A DNA stretch of 64,000 nucleotides from Lutjanus erythropterus (taxonomy: Eukaryota > Chordata > Actinopteri > Lutjaniformes > Lutjanidae). This document shows, piece after piece, positions 26,209 through 39,591 of this stretch. The stretch's first letter is position 1. Each line of letters opens with the position of its first letter. The position numbers and the translations under genes were made by a program. The stretch spans positions 32,323,555-32,387,554 of the forward strand of contig CM034591.1 in assembly GCA_020091685.1 (NCBI GenBank), given 5' to 3'. The notes under the pieces are model-generated. The model made no database searches, was not told the DNA's origin, and worked only from the letters and a program-made list of their open reading frames with translations.

Positions 26209-27342
26209 AACAAAAAATGCGCGTGTCAGGTTCATATATACAAAAGAAAAATGGAGGTGGGTGGGCAGCTTTAGTAGTTGGATTCTCTGGTCTTATGTCT
26301 GGCAAACTGACACATTCAAATTCAAGGAAGCATAATCGGCAACTAAATGTCTATATTTATGGATTACCAAGGTAGCAGCAAATTAGATGAAAATAGGTGA
26401 GATGGGCTCAGTTGGAAGATCTCAATTTATCAGAGACCATATTATTGATCTATAACCAATCAGCAATCTGCGGCTGTAGAATTATTCTTGATTGGCTCCC
26501 TGTTTGAGTTCAGATTGATGGCAGAATGATAATGGCAACCCTTGTGCCAGGGTGTGCTTGTGGTGTTATTTTTACTGAGCTTTTTGTTCTGCTATTCTCA
26601 GCACAGACACTTTTATTTACATCGTTGAGTCATTTGTTTTCCACCTTCACCAGTCATATCAGATCATAATGTGGTGGCTGTGGGACTGATACTGATTTGA
26701 ATTTCTACGAAGCTTTGCTGAGGTTTAATGCCGAGGGGCCACACGTCTTTGACACAAGCGCTCTATTCAAACAGCATGACGTGTGCTACTGTCAACATGA
26801 GATATTCATCAGAGAAAAGAATCAGTCAAAACACTGGCTTTCATATTAAACCAAGTTCCTAAAAGAAGGCAGAGACTTATTCTAATCATAGTCATTGTTT
26901 GCTGTTGAGTGTGTTATTATACTTATTTGACATTTCTTTTATATTTATGTTCTATAGTAAGTTGCTTGTGACATTTTGCTTTATCAACATTTTATTTTAT
27001 TGTAAAATGTAAAAGAAACTGCCATCATAGCTCCCAGCCTCAAAATTACGTAGGATCCAATTCTGTAATTTTGGCCTTTTTATACATTTATTTCGTCCTC
27101 ATATAAACAGACACTCATTGGCAAAGCTAAGGTACAGACAGCATGTGTAACAGTGGCAGTGATTCGCTTGCCTGAAATTTTTCTGCTTCTGAGGCTAAAT
27201 GACAACCTATTTAACAGCTGAAAGCTACAAAAATCATTATGTGGAACTTATTTGTTACATTACAATGAATAAGCTGAAATGATCTAATTAAGTTGATAAA
27301 AATTAGTTGAAAATTCCGTAAAATTCGGCTGTATTTCTCTCT

Positions 27343-27677
27343 GTGGTACATATGAAGCTAGAGCTAGGAGCTTCATATTTACAGAACCTAACCCTCTATA
27401 AAACTACATTTTCATTATTTTTTGTACTGATTAAAAAAGACGTAACATGTCAGTTAATGGGCTTGCAAGCTGGTAGGTTGACTTTGTGACATTTTGAGAG
27501 TCAGGTTAGTAGTCTCTCCTTGTTTCCAGTCTTTATGCTGAGCTAGGCCAACCAACTGCTTGCTGGTGGTATTTTCATATTTAATGGGCAGACATGAGAG
27601 TGGTATCGATCTTCTCGTTTAATTCTCTGCAAGAAACCAAATGAGACTATTTCCATAAATGTCAAACCATTCTTTTA
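27343..27677. mobile_element. Truncated copy of the repeat family at 36057-36440
   Basis: Shared text includes gtttccagtctttatgctga, agctaggccaaccaact, gacatgagagtggtatcgat and aatgtcaaaccattc. The opposite end (gtacatatgaagctagagct) is only partly preserved. These elements occur in large numbers in percomorph genomes as non-autonomous repeats. Confidence 0.6.
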
Positions 27678-29814
27678 ATAGATTTGTTTGCTGACAGAAA
27701 ATAAGTTGGTAATAATAATGATAATATTTAATCACTGAATCATTTTAACAAAAATGAGGAAATTCACTGCAGCCTTTCAAATCTGAATATTTTCCTTTCC
27801 TTCTTTGTGTCCTGAGAATAAACTGAATGACTCGAGCTATATAGATATATGGATATAGAACATAGATTTATGAATAGTGAAAATTATAATTCATGACAGC
27901 CCCTAGGAATTGAAAATCTTTTGTCAAAGGATTTAAAAAACAGGACCATTTTCCTACTCCTGCTTGCACACTGTATTTATCTCTAAATTGTTTGGTATAC
28001 TTGATTTCACATTCAGGTAGAGTTAATGCATACAGGAATGCATGCACAAACATGGATTCTGTTTCTTATCTCAGTTTAAAATTATCACGTCTTGTAGCTA
28101 CAGTAGAAGGTGACCCAGATTATCTTCCACACAAGACCTGGAAATGCACCCCTGTAGGAAACAACAGTTGTTACCAGGGCATGAACTCCATGGAAACCAT
28201 GAAGTCCATCTTTTTTTCACCTGTCAAAAAATTATATGCGCTTCCCTCACTGTCTGTGCCATTTTTTCCTCTGCCTCTTTCCTGTCAATATGTTTTTTTA
28301 GACATCTCAACAGTGTCTTTTGTTGAGATTCTGAATAATGCACAAATAACCAGAAGTGGGTTCAATATGTACCCTGTTATGACCACTGGAAAACTGGGCT
28401 ATTTATGACTACAGTTTGATAAATTAGCATATGAATAAGACAGGAAACTTAGCATATAATGTTACAAATTGCTCATATATCGCTACGTTGACTTAGCTGA
28501 CCCAGAAGGGATACAAGTCTGACAAGAATTTTATAGCCTAATTTCTGTAACACTAATGTTAATGAATGTAATGTTAGTCCCCTTGACTCTCCATCTTCAA
28601 ACAAGTCCAGTGTCCCTGATTAGTCCAGGGATACATGAACTTCTGACACAGATTGGTAATTTGAAAATAATTATTTTGTGTATGTATTTACTGATTTATT
28701 GTGGCCGATTTGAAATAAAATCCATCTTATGACTCCCTTTCAAATAAAATCATCCTTAGCCCTTAAGTTAAATTATTATCATTATCATATTACCATTATC
28801 TTTTTAGACTTAAAATTGTCATTTTACTTGATGGCCTTGACGCCCTGAAATTTTTCTTTGTGCCCTCACAAAAACTGACAACACCAAAGGCCAAGTATCC
28901 TTTCCCCTAAAATGATGAAGTTCCAGGCCTGGGTTGTTACAGCTGTATTTCACAGACTACCCAGAATAAAATATGTTTCTATAGCTACATTGTCTGTGTC
29001 TGTTTTGTCACATAAAAAAGCACAAGTTGCTATAATTTTTAGCGATAACTAAAATGACGTGTCACACCAATCTCCCCCTGTCTACAGTTGAAGTTCCTCT
29101 AATCATCAACAAACAGATGAACTTATATAGGCGATCCACCTGAAACTACATGTCTCGATCTTTCTGTGTTCTGAACAAAAGAAGAAATATGCATCTTTTT
29201 TTCCATAGAGATAATTGAGATAATTTTAAACTTCGCTGCCACATATCACGTGTCACCCTACAAGGGTAGAAATTGTCTTTCCATTTCGACTCTATGACTC
29301 ACCACTGATTATAGGCAGCAGTCCCCTCAGGGATCCCACTGCTATCACTATAGACACAGAAGTGTGTTTGCATAAGCAATCTACACAAAAATTGCACTGC
29401 AGTTCGGTGCAACAGGAATTTACACGCTTAGAATTACATCTACATGTGTGAATTTTTCTCCTCCCACAGGGCTTACAATGGATTCAAGATAGACACTCCA
29501 AATTACAGTGAATACGTTTCATTCAAGATGAACATGAGTCACAATTTACAAAGGCTTTATACCAGGAGCTTGTTATGTTAGCGTAGACCAACCAGTGTAT
29601 TTTCTTTATGAAGTTTGCCCCCTTCAGGGAAATACGTTCTGTATTTTCCAATAGCCTTTGTCTTTTATATGGAATCACGTTATGATTTGTGAAGTAAGAC
29701 AAAAAGGAAACGCAGTATTCTCACATCAGACAGTCAGACACTGACTTAAACTGAATAAATAAAACTGTTATAAACAAAGGTAAGAATTCATGATTCAATT
29801 CAATCATATTCTCC

Positions 29815-30808
29815 TCATATGATGCTCTCAGGGCTGGACTGGTCTGGATTTGTCTCAGCATCATTGTCTGCTGTTAAAAAGCTGTTTCTTGGTGATGTTG
29901 ACTCTGCTTTGCTGTGGTTCTCACTGCTCAACATGAATCTCTCCCGGCTGGCGTGGCTTGCCTCTCTTTTCAGTGGCAAAGAGTTGGCAGTACATGAGAA
30001 AGATCCGGTCATAACCGTGTTATTATCCAGGTCGGATGCCGTGGCAGCATTGCAGTAATACCTCCGGAGCCCCTTTCGGAAGTGAATGGTGAACAGGCCA
30101 TAGATGACCGGGTCCAGGCAGGCGTTGACGAGCCCAAAGATGAACAGGATGTGGGTCAGTGAGTGGGAGACCTTCCCCTCCAGGTCATCGGGGAAGAACC
30201 AGTACCACAGACCCAGCAGGTAGTATGGAGTCCAGCAGATAATGAAAGATGAGACAATCACAATGCTCATTTTTAGAGTTCTCATCCGGGCTCTTGGAAT
30301 GTTATTCTTTGAACGCCGCAAGTACACTTCATTAGTGGGCACTGGGAGCAAAACAGATGACAGAAACAAAACACGGTGCACATTATAAAAGGCTTGAATA
30401 TATGATGAAAATCTATTATTGCCTTTTGCATTCAGACTGATCATCATTCTTCCTGCCTCAAGATTTGGAGAGTTGCTTTATAACGCATTTAAAACCTTGA
30501 TTAAGCCAAATTACAAAAGCACTTAATGTCTCTCACTCATAAGGCGGAGAGTTTAAATTTTACTTGGTCAGGTTTTAAAGGTAGAATATGAAGTATTTGT
30601 CAGATACTGATGGCCAACTTCAGGCGTCCCTGGCTCAATGAACAAGGTAGGGAGAGAGACAGCGCTGGTCGAGAGAGGTAGCGAGTGAATGGAGTGAGGG
30701 AGCAGTCTTACCAAAAACAAAGCAGTGAATCAGAGAAATAAAACACTTTTTGCTTGTTTCTCAAACCTCAGCACCTAGCTGGATTTTGTGTGAACACAGT
30801 TGAAACAA

Positions 30809-30894
<86 letters not shown>

Positions 30895-33800
30895 CTCTCA
30901 CAGACAGACAGCTGAGGAGAAAGATGGAGATGGCCATTTAACTGTTAGTCCCCACAAACTGCCTGCTATTATTAGCTCAGGGCTACACACCACTGCCTAA
31001 CAGCTGTCTCCCAGGAACGTCCCAAAAAGAGAATAATGATTAACAGGGATTATTTGTAGGAGTCTAAACATTTTTGGAAAATCCTGCATAGCTCTAAGGT
31101 TTCTGTCAGTGGGACTTCTTGCAGAATCGAAAAATACATTTAAACAAGACTAATGGTCTACAGCCACACTAGTGCTGCTTTGAGCTAAATGCTAACATCA
31201 GCAGTCTAAACACAAAGTACAGCTGGAATTTTTATATTCAGTCATAAATCAAGTATACTGTACTATATGTTAAAGAATGAACAGTGTTATTGAAATGCAT
31301 TTGATCTCATGGTGACACTAGAGGATCACCATTATCTGTAGTATTCATCCTGTGAAAACCATCAAGTTCACAGTAATCAGTCAGATTGTTAGTTATAGGG
31401 TTTTTTCAGTCTGGAACAAAGTGGTGGGCCAAATGCCCAACAACCTGACCGGTATCGCCAACCCTGGAGCCTCAACACTGTTAACAGCTAAAGAGAGCTT
31501 CATATTGAACTTACAGTTGTCCTTTTTCAGTCGTTTGGAGATCTCACAGAAGATCCTGGTGTAGCAGGTGATCATGATGACCAGCGGCAGCAGGAACAGG
31601 CAGGAGAAAGTGAACATGTTATAGGCCGTTTCATGCCAGTGAGTGACGAAACTCCCACGTGTCGTACACTGAGTGAAGTCCTCAGGATAGATGATGGTCA
31701 CATTGTGAAAAAGAAAAATCTGAGGATGGAACAGAACAATAATCACACGGGCGTTTTCAGTTAAATGAGATAATTTCTGTGTCTACTCCTCATGTGTTTG
31801 GGGTTCAAATCATATCATGAATTGTACAAACACAATGCTATAGCCATTAAGGCTGTAATAGATACCAGATTAATCGGTTCATGTCAACTATTTTGACATT
31901 TGCTTAATTGTTCTGAGTCATTTTTTCATAAACTGTTCAAAGTCTCAGATTTTTGCTTCTCAGATGTTGTTCTCTGTTTTGTTGACATTTGAGGGCATCA
32001 CAGTGATCAAAATTTTCACCATTTTCTGCCATTTTATGGGCCAAACACCTAATCAATTAATCAAGACAATGATTGTTTGATTCATCTATAATTACAATAA
32101 TCATTGCAGCCCTATTAGCCTTGCAGATAAATAAATAGATATAAAAAAAAATATCTGCATAGCTGGTAGACTCACAAGACAGTTTCTAAATGCTTCACTC
32201 AGTAGAGACTGAGGAAATCCCCCAGTTTTTGTTGTTAAAACTGTGTGGAAACAACTGCTAAACCCATCTAAATTCTTTAAAGTGCCCTTCATATTGGGGC
32301 GGTGACATGCAGGAACTGTTTGCTTACCACTGAGGACAATGAGGGGAGAACATAGTGTCTGGTGAGGTGTGTCCTTGAAAAAATGTACGAGGTGCAGGCT
32401 CCTTAGTGGCCGTTCTTGTCACTGTTCAAGCAACTATTTTGCATTTACAAATCTCCAGACGACCAGTGGGTGGTGAGATCTCCAATCATCTGGTATCGCC
32501 AGACTACATGGCTGGATACCACTAAGGATTAGTGAGAAAATAAATATTTTGTGACTTCAGTGAACTAACCCTTTATGCTATCAAACTGCTTACAATATGT
32601 CACTTTCCAAAAAAATCATTTTAAGTAGTTTGTACTTCATCACTTCAGCCCTGTAGGAAGAAAACACCCAACTTGCATGAATTATCCTTTCCATGGTCAA
32701 CAGGTAGCACATGAGCACGTTAATAAAAAAGTGATGGTCCTTTCTAAGACTGTGACATTTGAATAATTTGTTGAGACGTTAGAGTTAAATCTATCCAACT
32801 AAAAGTTAGAAACAGACACTTTATGAATATATATTCCAAGTATATTTTGTGTTCTTTCACATGTCCCTCCTCCACCCCTGTTTGTTCATGTTGGACCTTG
32901 CTGCACAATATCCCACATGCCAGTTGATACATCACTAGATTTCAGCAAACAACTTTGTGCTATGTAAAAATATAAAGGAGTAATGGTGTCCTGAGCAGTC
33001 ACACTCCCAGAGCTGAGCGTGAGTATGCAAGTGAGTCTCTCTGTCCTCTACGTGTCCATTTTCAACATGGCAGCCTGGTGAGTAAGTTTCTAGTTTCTAT
33101 TACAGCAGAGCAGTGCGCTAAATATGTTTCTGAAAACATTTTAGGTCAGAAACAAGCAATGTAGTACATAATCTAAAGCAAATTTTGACCAGCACTGCCT
33201 AGTTTGATAGTTGATCTCAGCCTCTGTTAAACACACCAAACTGTGTGTGTTCAGATGCTGCTTTCTTCCCCCCAGCACCCCCTCAACTGTATTGAGTAAG
33301 CAAAGTGCACGTTTGTTTTGATCTGAGTTGCCGGTGGTCTCCTCCTTTACTAACAGCATCGTCATTATTTTCCACACTGGTGTTGGGAGAACAACTGGTG
33401 GCCACATTGCTAGTATAAGAAGTGGAGTATAGAAAGTGGCTGTCTTGACCTTGGACAGGACGTGCTTGATGAAAACCTGTTTACAGTCTAATGTAATGAA
33501 AATCAGTCCTGACCTCTGACCCGTGCCATCAACTGGGACACCTGACCTTACCTGAGGGACTGACAGCAGGACACTCATGCCCCACGCCACACTCAGCATG
33601 ATTCTGTTCCTCTTCCTGGCCTTATTGATGGCCAGGGGGTTGAGGATGGCTGACTGCCTATCCAGACTGATCACTACAGTGACAAAGGCACAGGAGTACA
33701 TCGCCTGCAGCTTAAGAAACATCAGCAGCCTGCAGACAAAGTCCCCAGCGAGCCACTGGACTGTGATGTTCCATACAGCGTCCACGGGCATCACGATGAA

Positions 33801-34103
33801 GGTCACCAGCAGATCAGCCACTGTCAGGTTGATTATTAGCACCCTGACATGGGATTTACGCTTCCCGTCGCTGTGTGCTGCCCACAGCACAGCCAGGTTG
33901 CAAAAGGCCGATATGCCACAGAGGATGCAGGTTATGATCACTCTGACTTTGGCTGCTGTGGTGAACGTAGGCAGCTGCAGGGTGCCACTCCCTGCTGTCC
34001 AGTTGGACAATGGCAGCGATGAGTAGTTGCAGCTGGGATTCAGTTGGTGGTCTGAAGTCAGGTGATACATGGTCGCTACAGAGTCACACAGAGTGGCGTT
34101 CAT
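29815..34103 (-). CDS. gnrhr: Gonadotropin-releasing hormone receptor (fish type with C-terminal tail)
   Basis: A class A GPCR that binds GnRH and couples mainly to Gq/11 at the plasma membrane. Minus-strand exons are 33552-34103, 31515-31719 and 29815-30341: 552+205+527 nt, 427 residues and a TGA. The N-terminus has N-glycosylation sites at N2, N26 and N34. TM1 spans about 54-76, TM2 88-106 (NLTVADLLVTF), TM3 122-146 and TM4 167-183. The TM3 DRY box reads DRQ (148-150), as is usual in this family. Exon 2 carries ECL2 (YPEDFTQCTTRGSF) and TM5. Exon 3 carries NNIPRARMRTLKMS, CWTPYYLLGLWYWF in TM6 and the TM7 DPVIY motif, which replaces NPxxY as in GnRH receptors. The long serine-rich tail is the mark of non-mammalian receptors; the mammalian type I receptor lacks it. 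The two introns fall where GnRH receptor introns usually do. Which fish paralogue it is cannot be settled here. Confidence 0.95.
30811..30891. repeat. (GT)n microsatellite in gnrhr intron 2
   Basis: About 40 uninterrupted GT units. The frame through it coding repeated Val-Cys is a repeat artefact. Confidence 0.97.
31848..32114. mobile_element. Short hAT-like MITE in gnrhr intron 1
   Basis: The left end TAAGGCTGTAATAGAT and the right end read on the other strand, TAGGGCTGCAATGATT, are imperfect inverted repeats. Flanks atagccat (31840-31847) and ttagcctt (32115-32122) agree at 6 of 8 positions, compatible with an old hAT duplication. No coding capacity. Confidence 0.65.
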
Positions 34104-34147
34104 TTTCTGGCACGCGCAGAGGAAGAAGCATTCTGCTCATCAACCAT
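34100..34147 (-). promoter_or_regulatory. Short upstream reading frame whose stop overlaps the gnrhr start
   Basis: On the minus strand an ATG at 34147 opens a 15-codon frame (MVDEQNASSSARARK). Its TGA shares bases with the receptor ATG (AATGA). A second upstream ATG, in another frame, runs past the receptor start. Both count only if the leader includes this stretch; a plausible acceptor, TTGTTACCAG, just upstream (ending near 34158) suggests it does. Confidence 0.4.
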
Positions 34148-34740
34148 GAAGATCCACCCTGGTAACAAGAGCGAAGCAAAGAGAGGGTATCAACAAGCAA
34201 CAAGACAGAAACATCGCGGGCTGTCAAATGGGCACAGATCAGCCAAATATATCTGTATAACAAGAGAAATATAATGTCTCATGAATGAATAACACAATAG
34301 CTCATCAAGAGGAAGTAACGTGCATATATGGATGCTTCAGTTACATTGCAATTTAATGAGGTGGAAGGATGGAGCCAAGAAACTGTGAAGAACATGGAAA
34401 TTATGAAGTATATAGTACATTTAGATAACATTATAATATAAACCTCTCACAAAGCCATGTTTTCCTATCACCACTAAATGAGTTCATATCGGTATCATAT
34501 GTTGTCTGATATGTGCCTATATGAAAACTTTTTTTTTACAGAATATATGCAGATTGTCTTTATTTTCTAGCTTTATAGGAAGCATCCTGTTTATATTTGG
34601 CCGTTTTAATTCAGGTTTAATACATACATTTATGGTTACATTTATAAATAAAATTTACATTCAGAATTAAGATTACATCATTAAAAATACTGGTGAAAGT
34701 TTACTGTTTCAGTGTCCTGATATTGCCCCCACCCACCCCT

Positions 34741-34741
<1 letters not shown>

Positions 34742-34773
<32 letters not shown>
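34742..34773. repeat. (CA)n microsatellite
   Basis: Sixteen CA units in the gnrhr upstream region. Confidence 0.95.
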
Positions 34774-34775
<2 letters not shown>

Positions 34776-35319
34776 CTATCACCATCATTTTCAAATCATC
34801 ATTTTTCTTCATTTTTTTTTATATCATGATAAATATCATATTGTGATATCATCATACTTTGAGTTTTTGGTTTATAACATCCCTAGTTATTATTGCAGTG
34901 CCCACACCTGCATGTTTCATCCATTCATAATCCTATGACAAACAAAACGGATATTTCTTGACTAGATTAAGTTTGGCTCAGGTTAGTATTTTCCCCTGAT
35001 ATAACTCATAAAAGAGGAGGTATTATTATAATAATTCATAATAATTAATCCAAAAAGATTCTTTAAAAGAGGACATTCAGATGCCAAGAATATGTAGATA
35101 ACGGACATTTTCTGGTTCAGCAGCCAGATTCATATCTGTTAAATGCACTGATATCATCCACACAGAGGATTTCTATCCAGCGCAATTATAAATAATCTGT
35201 CTCTGCAAAAAGATAATAAAAGTATCTCACTTACGGTGAAACCACCATTGAAATCCAAACCGTTTCATGTCCCTTACATGTGAAATCGCTAACTACAAGC
35301 TTAACATGCGAAAAATCAA

Positions 35320-35560
35320 ACTTACGCAGTGGAGAGGGCTGTGCGTTGCCTTTTGCGCACTCCTGGGAGCCCAAAGATTTAAAAACCACAGCAGGACGGA
35401 GGCTTCGTGTTAGGAGTTAGTACCCATTTGTAGGCTGCTGTAAGTTTTGTAAGCCTGCGGGTTCACTGACAACACCTTCTCCAGCTGTCCAGTTTCTGTA
35501 CCGTCCACAGTGCGTCCTGCGCGCCTCCAGCAGCTCCACCTTTATCCATATTATACCAAT
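35320..35560 (-). promoter_or_regulatory. gnrhr: Candidate gnrhr promoter and 5' non-coding exon
   Basis: Read on the minus strand, a consensus donor gtaagt lies at 35320-35325, following a short GC-richer stretch. About 220 bases further upstream are an inverted CCAAT box (GATTGG) and a TATAAT-like AT run near 35550-35568. This fits a leader exon spliced to the acceptor near 34158. A second donor candidate lies near 35229. No transcript evidence is available here. Confidence 0.3.
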
Positions 35561-36056
35561 CAGAGCCGTGCAGCGTAAAGCCACAGGGTGAGGTCTGACC
35601 TTAGCTCCACAGTCACTGACACATTTATTAGGAATAAACAGAGACACGCGAGAAAACTATAATGAAAATATTACTTATAAAATCTCAGTCTGGTATGTGT
35701 CTGTGTTGTGTGAGTTCTTCCAGTGAAAGCTACACTGTTATATAAGACATGATTCATGAGATGGGGCACAGGCAGCTGAGACTCAGAGCTGCTTGAAAAA
35801 CAATATTTATTTGACCATGAGAAACAACTATAAACAACAAGATGCTCTAAGTGTGTCAGCTGAAGATGACAGAGAATGTGGTACATGTTTAAGTTACCAT
35901 CATCACAAATGGAGTTGGAGTTAATACAGTAGTTAAAACACTGACGATGGTCATGGAACAACACACAAGTGACAGATTTTTCATAAAATCTTCTGAATTT
36001 GGGTATAGAAGTTGGTTGAAGCTTCTCATCTTAAGGCATGCTGAGCAGTGTATTTA

Positions 36057-36440
36057 AAGGGATGGTTCAACAGTTTGGGAAACTATCTTAGTAGATAGTA
36101 GGTGGATGATAATATTGTTATCACTCTTGTCTGTGCAGTAAATATGTAGCTGGAGCCAGTTACCTTAGCTTAGCGTAAAGACTGAAAACAGGGGGAAATA
36201 GCTAGTCTGGCCCTGTCCAAAGGTAACAAAACCTAAATCCCACAGATTAACACACTATCTTATAATTTAATTTGTGCAAAAAACAGTGGATTTTATTACC
36301 TTCAGACAGAGCCAGGTTAGCTATCCCTTTATTTCCCGTCTTTATGCAAAGTTAAGCTAACCAGCTGCATAAGAGTGGTGTCATTCCTCTTATCTAACTT
36401 TAGAAAAGATGGTGTATTTCCCAAAATGTCAAACTATTCC
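36057..36440. mobile_element. Non-autonomous DNA transposon with inverted ends
   Basis: The left end agggatggttcaacagtttg and the right end read in reverse, aggaatagtttgacatttt, form terminal inverted repeats. Interior text (agctggagccagttacctta, gaaaacagggggaaatagct, ctggccctgtccaaaggt) is typical of a repeat very common in percomorph fishes. No coding capacity. A truncated, opposite-orientation copy is at 27343-27677. Confidence 0.75.
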
Positions 36441-36701
36441 TAACCTAAAAGTTCCTACTGGAAAAAGAGAGGAATCTTCAGATCTGGTCCAACACTGTAG
36501 TGAACATATTTTTGGCTAACTGACAAATACATTGCTGACTGTCAGTAAAAAATTTTAAGCAAGACATCTCATGTCCCATTACAGTCATTAACTTATTTCC
36601 ACCTCATGTAAAATAAATTTTTAAGTGTAAAGAAGGAATTAACTTTAAGCACAAAGAATATGTTTTAAATAGTTTAGACCCACATATCATATCAACTTGA
36701 A

Positions 36702-36818
36702 CTGGTGACTTATCCAGGGTGTGCCCCACCTCTCACCCTGTGTCAGCCGGGATAAGCTCCAGCCCCCCCACAACCCTAAGCAGTTACGGACAATGGATGG
36801 ATGGATGGATGGATGGAC
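36702..36818. mobile_element. 3' tail of a fish LINE (L2/Maui-like) ending in (GGAT)n
   Basis: The text tccagggtgtgccccacctc, gggataagctccagcccccc and the closing ggatggatggatgga match the familiar 3' end of these teleost LINEs. Only the last ~115 bp are present, as expected for strong 5' truncation. Confidence 0.75.
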
Positions 36819-39555
36819 CAGACATATCTTCACAAATATATTTCAGTTGTAGAGGTTTGCCCTCTGTGAAACATCTATTTCGTCTAATAAGATGGTTATA
36901 GAGATTTAATGAATATGTCAGAGTAATGTAACTGAGCTCTGTTTCCATGGTAATATCTCGTTGAAAGTCGAGCAGAGGTCAAGGCAAGGAGGAGAGGTGA
37001 CAGGGATTAATTAAAGCTCTCTCTCAACTTCACACAGCACATTCCTCCTCTTTTTTCAGTCCAGTTTTTTTTTAAAGCAAAAACACAAAAGGGAAAGAGT
37101 GAGGGGCCACCATCAGACCATAATTACATAATCAAAGCTCCATTACATGGTATTACCGTATGAGAAATTTAAGCAATGTGAGGTTGTATTTTTGGCTGAA
37201 CAAGGGTGATAAAGCTGTCTCATTATTGTTTGATGAATTTCCAGAAATTCTCAATGTCAGGTGAACATTTTTTTTCCCTTTAAGTGTATATAAACTTGAC
37301 TTCAGCTGCAAGTGAAACCATTCACTACACATGTATATGAAGAAAATACCACAAATTAATTTTAGTGTTTGATGGGCGGAAAGTCTCTTTGCACACAGAA
37401 GCATAACAAGATTTCATTCAAATGTCATCCTAAATCTCCTCTGTGAATTTAGTCACTATATTTTAATCATAATGTGGACTGTTGTTGTCCAGTGCTGGAT
37501 TGTGATCTCATCTTGATGAGGAATTGATTATTTATCCTGAGGCTGGTGATCTTTTGTGCCAGATGAAGTGCTAGTTAGTAATAGATTTTGTAGTGCCCGT
37601 TGAGGATCTGCTGCTGTTATCATGTTTGAAAGAGAGATGAAATGAGTGAAATAGAACAATAATATGGCAGAACTTTTTAGAAAGTTTTGTCAAATTACAA
37701 ATGAGGGGCCAGGTATAACATGACTAACAAGTTTAATGTATAGTATGACCACTGTTTGCTCAACCCAGTCACATTTTCTCAGCTGTATTGAGTTATTGTA
37801 TTTTTCACTCAGTGTTCAGAGTTTGTCCTGAGATTTAAAGGTTGAGGGCTGAAATGTCAGTGTGAGTCATTGAAGGCTGTCAGTGTGAGCCAGTGACTAA
37901 CATTTTACCCAGGTTTCCCTGTCTTACACACTACACCACAAATTTCTAAAACTTTCTGCGTCACATACCACCTGAGAACACACCATACTGATGCTAAAAC
38001 AGAGGCAGCCTACCCGATACAGCTACAGAAAAGGCAGGTTTATTCCTAATATTATGTATTGTTGACTGTTGTCAGCCACAGCCACACTGCCGTCACAGTA
38101 AAGCAGCGACTCACTGCCATCACAGCTTAGTTTGTAATGGTGTGAATGTAACAGGCTGATATTGAACAAAAATATTTACAGGAAAGACAAAACTTTGAAT
38201 GACATTTCAGTGATCTCATAGTTTTTTCAAGTATTTTCATTTGAAATGTTGATAACATGTTTTGAAATCAATTTATTTAATGCTTTTTAAACTTTGGGTG
38301 ATCCCTCAGTGTACCACTAGAGGGAGGTCGAGTAACACCAGTAGCTCTGTCTTTGACCTTACATTTGACCGTATGATCGTGGGTTTCAGCTGGATTTTTG
38401 TTAAGCTAAATATTTCTCTTTCCCTTAATTTTTTCTTTTTAATGACATGTACACCATACATCTAATTTTATTTGTATGAACTCTCATGTGAAATCTCCTT
38501 GAGAAATGGGCTACTTAAAGACTGGCTTTTTTACCTAATGTCTGTCCCTTATACAAATTTGTTATACGTTCAGAAGATAAACCACAAAATCTGAGAATTT
38601 AGTTATATCTGCACATATGAGCTGTAGAGTTTGTCTGGAGATGTCTGTGTGTACTGTAAATATGATTTAACTGTTCTGGTGTAAAGTAACTGGTTGGATT
38701 GTAAGTACTGTGCACAATAGACACAATTAGTCCATTTGAGAGAGGTTTTTGTCTTGTCTATAAAGTTTTAATATTCAATATATAGCTGTAGTGGTAAACA
38801 GCAATGTTTCTATAAAGTCTGTGGTTGACAACTGCAACAACGAAAGATGTCTACAGGCGTCTAAACAATATGAACAAAATGTTTTTCATTCCACGTTCAT
38901 CAGGTGATGCTTTTAATTAACAACCATTCAAGCAGAGAGGACAAACTAATTAGCTCATAGCTTCATTATGCATTTACAGTTACTGTTCAGGACTATGAGA
39001 TACTTTGCTGCCTTTATTTTCACCTGGCATTAGACTGAACCTTTCTGGCTTTTAGATTAATAATAACTAAATATAGATGCATTGAAAACAACATTCTGAC
39101 AATTAAAAACTGACATTTCCAAAATTATAATCTGACTACAAGGGACTAATAAAGCAGTATATGGTCCCTTTCCTTTGTGATGTCCTAGTGTGCATGTTGC
39201 AGGATATGTTTTCATTTATTGAGAGGGATTCATTTCCTTGGTTCCAATTAAGAAGAGACAGTAATGTGATGTTCAGGTCACAGCCAGGAAGAAAGGGAAC
39301 ATGCTGACCCAAAACATGCTGTTATTTGTCACCCCAGTCTTCCGGCTTCACTCATTATGAGCCCTTGAAGGGAAGTCATGTCAGACAACACAAGCTCAGT
39401 GGTTTCGGTTTTAGGCTTCCAAAAGAAAGAAGGGTCATTGAGCTATTTGTTAATTAAAAGTAGATGGAAAAAAAAGCAAATATGCACTTAATAAAGCCAT
39501 GTTAAATGTGCAAGAGGTGGTGTGTATTGAGTGTAGTTCAACTATAAGTCTTAAC

Positions 39556-39558
39556 TTT

Positions 39559-39590
<32 letters not shown>

Positions 39591-39591
39591 T
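39556..39591. repeat. (TTTC)n microsatellite
   Basis: About nine TTTC units in intergenic sequence. Confidence 0.95.

Larger units (their letters stand above)
24210..29814. other. Intergenic region between convergent wdr93 and gnrhr
   Basis: I find no exon with recognisable protein family. It contains repeat copies at 25610-26208 and 27343-27677. The longest open frame (27992-28408, 138 codons) lacks any motif, conserved family or supporting splice context and is best read as chance. Confidence 0.5.

Noticed and set aside
27992-28408. 138-codon open frame in the wdr93-gnrhr interval
   Set aside because: No recognisable domain, no conserved motif and ordinary AT-rich intergenic context. A frame of this length is expected by chance in 64 kb.
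29819-30058. Plus-strand frame opposite gnrhr exon 3
   Set aside because: Antisense shadow of the receptor tail exon.
30800-31000. Val-Cys repeat protein
   Set aside because: Translation of a (GT)n microsatellite; the same applies to the frames at 3813, 6123 and 41595.
33577-34026. 149-codon plus-strand frame opposite gnrhr exon 1
   Set aside because: It is the antisense shadow of a highly conserved receptor exon on the minus strand.
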